Source of the DNA: an uncultured Clostridia bacterium
GTDB taxonomy: Bacteria; Bacillota; Clostridia; Oscillospirales; Acutalibacteraceae
Direction of reading: 5' to 3'
DNA length: 64,000 nucleotides
Assembly: GCA_944384855.1 (NCBI GenBank)
Contig: CALWUY010000001.1
Coordinates: 1-64,000, forward strand
Each line of letters opens with the position of its first letter. The stretch's first letter is position 1. Positions 59,756 through 64,000 of the stretch are shown here, piece by piece. The position numbers were made by a program, and so were the translations under genes. The notes beneath the pieces were generated by a model. The model was not told the DNA's origin and made no database searches. It worked only from the letters and a program-made list of their open reading frames with translations.

Positions 59756-60421
59756 ATGGGCCAGAAGGTTAATCCCCACGGCATGCGTGTGGGTATAATT
59801 AAAAACTGGGACTCACGTTGGTTTGTCAATGACAGCGCCTTTGGCGACACATTGGTTGAGGACTACAACCTCCGTAAATACCTGAAGAAGGCGCTTAACG
59901 CCGCAGGTGTTGCAAAAATCGAAATCGAACGTGACGCCAAGCGCATCAGACTTCATATTCACTGCGCAAAGCCCGGCATAGTAATAGGCCGCAACGGCAG
60001 TGAAATCGAGAAACTGCGTGAAACATGCCAGAAAATGCTTGGCAAGCCCGTTATCATCAACATTGTTGAGATCAAGAGTCCTGATACAAACGCTCAGCTT
60101 GTAGCAGAGAACATTGCTATTCAGCTTGAAAAGCGTATTTCTTTCCGCCGTGCTATGAAGCTGGCTATAGGCAGAGCTATGAAGCTTGGCGTTAAGGGTA
60201 TAAAGACTCAGGTTTCAGGTCGCTTGGGCGGCGCTGAAATCGCAAGAAGCGAACAGTATCGTGAAGGAACCATCCCGCTGCAGACTCTCAGAGCCGACAT
60301 AGATTACGGCTTTGCGGAAGCAGACACAACCTACGGTAAGATAGGCGTAAAGGTCTGGATATACAAAGGTGAGGTTCTCAGTGATAACCGTCGCTCCAAG
60401 AAGGAAGGAGGAGCCCGCTAA
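59756..60421 (+). CDS. rpsC: 30S ribosomal protein S3
   Basis: 221 residues; [10 protein letters not shown] start, KH domain with [11 protein letters not shown] and C-terminal domain ending in R-R-S-K-K-E-G. The stop overlaps the rplP ATG by one base (TAATG). Confidence 0.98.
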   Translation: MGQKVNPHGMRVGIIKNWDSRWFVNDSAFGDTLVEDYNLRKYLKKALNAAGVAKIEIERDAKRIRLHIHCAKPGIVIGRNGSEIEKLRETCQKMLGKPVIINIVEIKSPDTNAQLVAENIAIQLEKRISFRRAMKLAIGRAMKLGVKGIKTQVSGRLGGAEIARSEQYREGTIPLQTLRADIDYGFAEADTTYGKIGVKVWIYKGEVLSDNRRSKKEGGAR

Positions 60422-60846
60422 TGTTAATGCCTAAGCGTGTGAAATACCGCAGAGTACACCGTGGCCGTCTTACCGGTAAAGCCTTAAGGGGCAATACCGT
60501 AACACACGGCGATTACGGTCTTCAGGCGACTGAACCTGCGTGGATCACCTCTAATCAGATAGAAGCCGCCCGTATTGCCATGACGAGATATATCAAGCGC
60601 GGCGGTAATGTTTGGATCAAAATTTTCCCCGATAAGCCAATTACCGAGAAACCTGCTGAGACTCGAATGGGTTCAGGTAAAGGTTCACCTGAATACTGGG
60701 TAGCTGTGGTAAAACCCGGACGTGTAATGTTTGAAATCGGCGGTGTAAGCGAGGAATTAGCCAGAGAAGCTATGCGTCTCGCTGCAAACAAATTGCCTAT
60801 CAAGTGCAAGTTTGTTACTAAGCAGGAAATGGGTGGTGAGCAGTAA
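60421..60846 (+). CDS. rplP: 50S ribosomal protein L16
   Basis: 141 residues starting [10 protein letters not shown]; conserved P-D-K-P-I-T and R-M-G-S-G-K-G blocks. GGAGGAG lies in the rpsC end. Central in the A-site finger area. Stop overlaps the rpmC ATG by one base. Confidence 0.98.
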   Translation: MLMPKRVKYRRVHRGRLTGKALRGNTVTHGDYGLQATEPAWITSNQIEAARIAMTRYIKRGGNVWIKIFPDKPITEKPAETRMGSGKGSPEYWVAVVKPGRVMFEIGGVSEELAREAMRLAANKLPIKCKFVTKQEMGGEQ

Positions 60847-61052
60847 TGAATGCAAAGGAAATCAGAGAAATGGATTTATCCGAGCTCAACAAAAAGCTGG
60901 CAGATCTTAAAGACGAATTATACAAGCTGCGTTTCCAACTCGCCATTAACCAGCTCGAAAACCCCATGCGTATCGTTGCTGTTAAAAAGGATATCGCCCG
61001 CGTGAAAACCATAATACGCGAGAACGAAATCAAGAACAGCGCTAACGCTTGA
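60846..61052 (+). CDS. rpmC: 50S ribosomal protein L29
   Basis: 68 residues, two helices with the family motif E-L-x-x-L-R-F-Q-x-A-x-x-Q-L-E-N. Surface protein by the tunnel exit. Starts in the stop of rplP. Confidence 0.97.
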   Translation: MNAKEIREMDLSELNKKLADLKDELYKLRFQLAINQLENPMRIVAVKKDIARVKTIIRENEIKNSANA

Positions 61053-61069
61053 AAGTGAGGTAAGCTGAG

Positions 61070-61327
61070 ATGAGCGAAAGAAACCTTCGTAAGACGAGAG
61101 TGGGAATTGTTGCGAGCGACAAAATGGATAAGACCGTTGTAGTTGCCATACAGGACAATGTTAAGCATCCGCTCTACAAGAAGATTATTAAGAATACTAT
61201 CAGACTTAAGGCTCATGATGAGAACAATAGCTGTGGTATAGGCGACAGAGTTCTCATAATGGAAACGAGACCGCTGTCCAAAGACAAACACTGGCGCGTG
61301 GTTGAAATCATTGAAAAGGCCAAGTAG
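61070..61327 (+). CDS. rpsQ: 30S ribosomal protein S17
   Basis: 85 residues; [19 protein letters not shown] start and [18 protein letters not shown] block. OB-fold protein of early 30S assembly. Confidence 0.98.
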   Translation: MSERNLRKTRVGIVASDKMDKTVVVAIQDNVKHPLYKKIIKNTIRLKAHDENNSCGIGDRVLIMETRPLSKDKHWRVVEIIEKAK

Positions 61328-61347
61328 TCAAAAGGGAGGAAAACACT

Positions 61348-61716
61348 GTGATACAACAACAGAGTTACCTCAAGGTTGCCGACAACACCGGTGCTAAAGA
61401 AATCATGTGCATCCGCGTTCTTGGAGGCTCCAGAAGGAGGTATGCCAACATTGGCGACGTTATCGTAGCTTCTGTAAAGAAGGCCGCTCCGGGCGGTACT
61501 GTTAAGAAGGGCGATGTTGTAAAAGCCGTAGTAGTACGTTCTGCTAAAGGGCTTCGTCGCAATGACGGCACATACATCAGATTTGACGAAAATGCAGCGG
61601 TTATAATCCGAGAGGACAAGAATCCCCGCGGAACGCGTATTTTCGGGCCTGTAGCCCGTGAGCTTCGTGAGAAGGATTACACAAAGATCCTGTCTCTTGC
61701 TCCGGAAGTACTTTAA
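61348..61716 (+). CDS. rplN: 50S ribosomal protein L14
   Basis: 122 residues, GTG start with GGGAGG upstream. [17 protein letters not shown] start and [13 protein letters not shown]. Lies at the subunit interface. Confidence 0.98.
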   Translation: MIQQQSYLKVADNTGAKEIMCIRVLGGSRRRYANIGDVIVASVKKAAPGGTVKKGDVVKAVVVRSAKGLRRNDGTYIRFDENAAVIIREDKNPRGTRIFGPVARELREKDYTKILSLAPEVL

Positions 61717-61731
61717 TGGGAGGTAGAGAAT

Positions 61732-62055
61732 ATGAGTAAGCTTCACATTAAAACAGGCGATACTGTAATGCTCCTTACAGGAGACAAGAAGGATCGCAAG
61801 AAGACCGGCAAGGTTCTTGAGGTCAGCCCAGAAGAGGGTAAAGTTATAGTTGAAGGAATAAACAAGGTAAAAAAGCATGTTAAACCGCGCAAGGCAGGGG
61901 ATCCGTCCGGAATAATCGAGACAGAGAGCGCCGTATATGCCTGCAAGGTACAGCTTGTTTGTCCTAAATGCAATAAGCCGACCAGAGTAGGCGTAAAAGT
62001 TTATGAGGACGGCAAGAAAGACCGCCAGTGCAAGAAGTGCGGAGAGACTTTTTAA
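61732..62055 (+). CDS. rplX: 50S ribosomal protein L24
   Basis: 107 residues; KOW motif early (G-D-T-V-M-L-L-T-G-D-K-K-D-R-K-K-T-G) and a C-terminal C-P-K-C ... C-K-K-C-G-E zinc-ribbon-like pair that marks the zinc-binding form of L24. Confidence 0.97.
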   Translation: MSKLHIKTGDTVMLLTGDKKDRKKTGKVLEVSPEEGKVIVEGINKVKKHVKPRKAGDPSGIIETESAVYACKVQLVCPKCNKPTRVGVKVYEDGKKDRQCKKCGETF

Positions 62056-62073
62056 GAGTAGGAGGAACTGACA

Positions 62074-62613
62074 ATGTCAACATTAGCAAATGAATATAAA
62101 ACTTCAATTGCGCCAGCATTGATGAAAAAATTCGGCTATAAGAGCGTTATGCAGATTCCGAAGCTCGAAAAGGTCGTAATCAATGTAGGAGCCGGCGAGG
62201 CTAAGGAGAATGCTAAGGTTATAGATGCTATTATCAATGACCTCGGTAAAATCACAGGTCAGAAGGCTGTACCCTGCCGTGCAAAGAAATCCGTTGCGAA
62301 CTTTAAACTGCGTGAAGGCATGCCTATCGGAGCAAAGGTTACGCTCAGAGGCGAGCGCATGTATGAGTTTATTGAAAGACTTTTCAATGCGGCTCTTCCG
62401 AGAGTAAGAGACTTCAGGGGCATTAATCCCGATGCTTTTGACGGCCGCGGCAATTATGCCATGGGTGTTAAAGAGCAGCTTATATTCCCTGAAATCGAAT
62501 ATGAGAAGATAGACAAGGTTCGCGGTATGGATATTATTTTTGTTACCACAGCCAATACGGACGAAGAAGCCCGTGAGTTATTAACTCTGATGGGCGCTCC
62601 GTTTGCGAAGTAA
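62074..62613 (+). CDS. rplE: 50S ribosomal protein L5
   Basis: 179 residues, full length; [27 protein letters not shown] and [14 protein letters not shown] blocks. Binds 5S rRNA. Confidence 0.98.
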   Translation: MSTLANEYKTSIAPALMKKFGYKSVMQIPKLEKVVINVGAGEAKENAKVIDAIINDLGKITGQKAVPCRAKKSVANFKLREGMPIGAKVTLRGERMYEFIERLFNAALPRVRDFRGINPDAFDGRGNYAMGVKEQLIFPEIEYEKIDKVRGMDIIFVTTANTDEEARELLTLMGAPFAK

Positions 62614-62625
62614 GGAGAAGGAAAT

Positions 62626-62811
62626 ATGGCTAAAACTGCTATGAAAATCAAACAGGCGCGTCCTGCAAAGTTTTCTACGAGAAAGTATAACAGATGTAAA
62701 ATCTGCGGCCGCCCGCACGCTTATCTTCGCAAATACGGCATCTGCCGTATATGCTTCAGAGAGCTTGCTTACAAAGGCGAGATCCCCGGAGTGAAGAAGT
62801 CCAGCTGGTAA
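62626..62811 (+). CDS. rpsN: 30S ribosomal protein S14, zinc type
   Basis: 61 residues of the short, zinc-binding S14 with C24-x2-C27 and C40-x2-C43 (C-K-I-C-G-R-P-H and C-R-I-C-F). GGAG before ATG. This is the S10-operon form common in Gram-positives. Confidence 0.98.
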   Translation: MAKTAMKIKQARPAKFSTRKYNRCKICGRPHAYLRKYGICRICFRELAYKGEIPGVKKSSW

Positions 62812-62860
62812 GGCACAGATAAGGGTGACAGTAATCTGTCACGATAAGGAGGTTTACGGT

Positions 62861-63259
62861 ATGCAAATCACCGATACAATAGCTGATATGCTTACGAGAA
62901 TTCGTAACGCGTCATCAGCGAAACATGATTCGGTAGATGTTCCGGCGTCAAAGGTTAAGAAGGCGATTGCCCAGATACTTCTTGATGAAGGATACATCAC
63001 AAGCTTTACCGTTGAAGAAGACGGTAAGCAGGGCGTAATTCACATCACGCTGAAATACGGCCAGAACAAAACGCAGGCTATAACCGGTATCCGAAGAATT
63101 TCCAAGCCGGGCTTGCGCATTTACACTAACGTAGAGGATATGCCCAAGGTTATGAAGGGCCTTGGCATAGCAATCCTGTCCACCTCTAAGGGAATAATGA
63201 CAGATAAAGCTGCACGCAGCGCCAATGTAGGCGGCGAAGTGCTTGCTTATGTCTGGTAA
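62861..63259 (+). CDS. rpsH: 30S ribosomal protein S8
   Basis: 132 residues from ATG 62861 with AAGGAGG upstream ([16 protein letters not shown]); a frame from 62825 has no support. S8 is the primary binder of the central 16S domain and in E. coli represses the spc operon. Confidence 0.98.
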   Translation: MQITDTIADMLTRIRNASSAKHDSVDVPASKVKKAIAQILLDEGYITSFTVEEDGKQGVIHITLKYGQNKTQAITGIRRISKPGLRIYTNVEDMPKVMKGLGIAILSTSKGIMTDKAARSANVGGEVLAYVW

Positions 63260-63274
63260 GGAGGTGCACAGGAA

Positions 63275-63823
63275 ATGTCTAGAATAGGAAAGAAGCCTAT
63301 TGCAATTCCTGCAGGAGTTGACGTTAAGGTCAACGGTTCTGAGGTTACCGTAAAGGGACCCAAGGGCGAACTTAAAAACACATTTAATTCTGAAATTAAT
63401 ATTGCTGTTGAGGGCAACGAAATCATTGTTACCCGTCCGTCCGACGAGAAGAACCACCGTGCGCTGCACGGTCTTACACGCACACTTATAGCCAATATGG
63501 TAGAAGGTGTTACCAACGGTTACAGCAAGGAACTTGAGGTAAACGGCGTTGGATACCGTGTACAGAAGCAGGGAAATAATCTTGTGATGAACTTAGGTTA
63601 CTCACATCAGGTAATAATGTCCGAGGTTGCCGGAATCACAATTGATGTACCGGCTCCTAACAGAATAGTAATCAGCGGTGCTGATAAACAGCAGGTAGGT
63701 CAGTTTGCAGCGGAAGTTCGTGAGAAACGTCCTCCCGAGCCGTACAAGGGCAAAGGAATCAAGTACGTTGGCGAATATATCCGTCGTAAAGAAGGTAAAG
63801 CTGCCAAGGGTGCAAAGAAATAG
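63275..63823 (+). CDS. rplF: 50S ribosomal protein L6
   Basis: 182 residues, full length; [11 protein letters not shown] start and the ending [25 protein letters not shown] before ATG. Confidence 0.98.
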   Translation: MSRIGKKPIAIPAGVDVKVNGSEVTVKGPKGELKNTFNSEINIAVEGNEIIVTRPSDEKNHRALHGLTRTLIANMVEGVTNGYSKELEVNGVGYRVQKQGNNLVMNLGYSHQVIMSEVAGITIDVPAPNRIVISGADKQQVGQFAAEVREKRPPEPYKGKGIKYVGEYIRRKEGKAAKGAKK

Positions 63824-63841
63824 TAAAGGAGTGTATTTTAA

Positions 63842-64000
63842 ATGGTTTCTAAACCTAACAGCAATAAGGCAAGACTTAAGCGTCATCTCCGCGTACGTTC
63901 CAAAATTTGCGGAACCGCGCAGCGTCCTCGCCTTGATGTATTCCGCTCCAACAGCAACATTTACGCCCAAATCATCGATGATGTAAACGGTGTTACTCTC
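63842..64000 (+). CDS. rplR: 50S ribosomal protein L18, 5' part
   Basis: The first 53 codons, running off the window. [14 protein letters not shown] start and [24 protein letters not shown] match L18, which binds 5S rRNA and follows rplF in the S10-spc order. AAAGGAG lies before the ATG at 63842. Confidence 0.96.
   Translation, partial: MVSKPNSNKARLKRHLRVRSKICGTAQRPRLDVFRSNSNIYAQIIDDVNGVTL

Overview
The window looks like the chromosome of an anaerobic, spore-lineage Clostridia species, probably an uncultured gut bacterium that grows on plant or host glycans. Supporting evidence: spo0A with an intact phosphorylation site, the order SRP RNA-dnaX-ebfC-recR, the Firmicutes-type S10 operon order, strong AAGGAGG-type ribosome sites with some TTG/GTG starts, consensus SigA promoters (TTGACA-17-TATAAT), an oxygen-sensitive glycyl radical enzyme, a two-subunit-type fumarase subunit, and many glycoside hydrolases. 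Genus cannot be fixed from the sequence alone.

Layout. 0.1-1.2 kb: orphan fumarase beta subunit behind a DivIVA-like coiled-coil gene (minus). 1.4-3.8 kb: sodium-symporter plus HAD hydrolase. 3.9-10 kb: a tightly overlapping minus-strand operon murD, two M42 peptidases, a GNAT protein, a PLP enzyme of the aluminium-resistance/methionine gamma-lyase-like family, and an unknown protein. 10-15.8 kb: lipoprotein, GH38 alpha-mannosidase under a dyad operator, FAD oxidoreductase. 15.9-19.9 kb: tRNA-Lys and a minus operon (left-handed beta-helix transferase, Nudix, RING-like zinc membrane protein, galU, yjjG-like). 19.9-26.4 kb: SRP RNA and the dnaX-ebfC-recR-SGNH-DUF896-dehydrogenase-comM run. 26.6-32.9 kb: an IclR regulator with a compact, divergent glycyl radical enzyme, then a URO-D-like protein and a glycosidase-like protein whose promoters share a palindrome.

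33.1-35.5 kb holds the most unusual module: an operon of a TcdR/UviA-like sigma factor, an M23 endolysin with duplicated C-terminal repeats and a holin, divergent from a LytTR regulator whose receiver domain has lost its phosphorylation residues and whose transcript appears leaderless. It resembles the sigma/holin/endolysin parts of clostridial toxin loci but has no toxin gene in view. 35.6-46.2 kb: tRNA-Met/Trp, a possible structured RNA, GH32, AraC regulator divergent from GH127 with overlapping promoters, spo0A, a membrane diguanylate cyclase, tRNA-Arg and a pectate-lyase-fold protein. 46.3-48.1 kb: a two-gene restriction-modification-like pair, both proteins with zinc ribbons. 48.3-53.9 kb: housekeeping genes (DUF951, prfA, threonylcarbamoyl-AMP synthase, coaE, M18 peptidase, fba). 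54-55.8 kb: a small accessory patch (SLOG protein, ribbon-helix-helix, two HTH regulators) containing decayed second copies of two of its own genes. 55.9-64 kb: the S10 ribosomal operon from its promoter and structured leader through rplR, which runs off the end.

The glycan enzymes (GH38, GH32, GH127, the GH-like and pectate-lyase-like proteins) all lack visible signal peptides, so they should work in the cytosol on imported oligosaccharides; no sugar transporter is present here. Coordinates of starts have been moved to the best ribosome site where a longer open frame is not credible.
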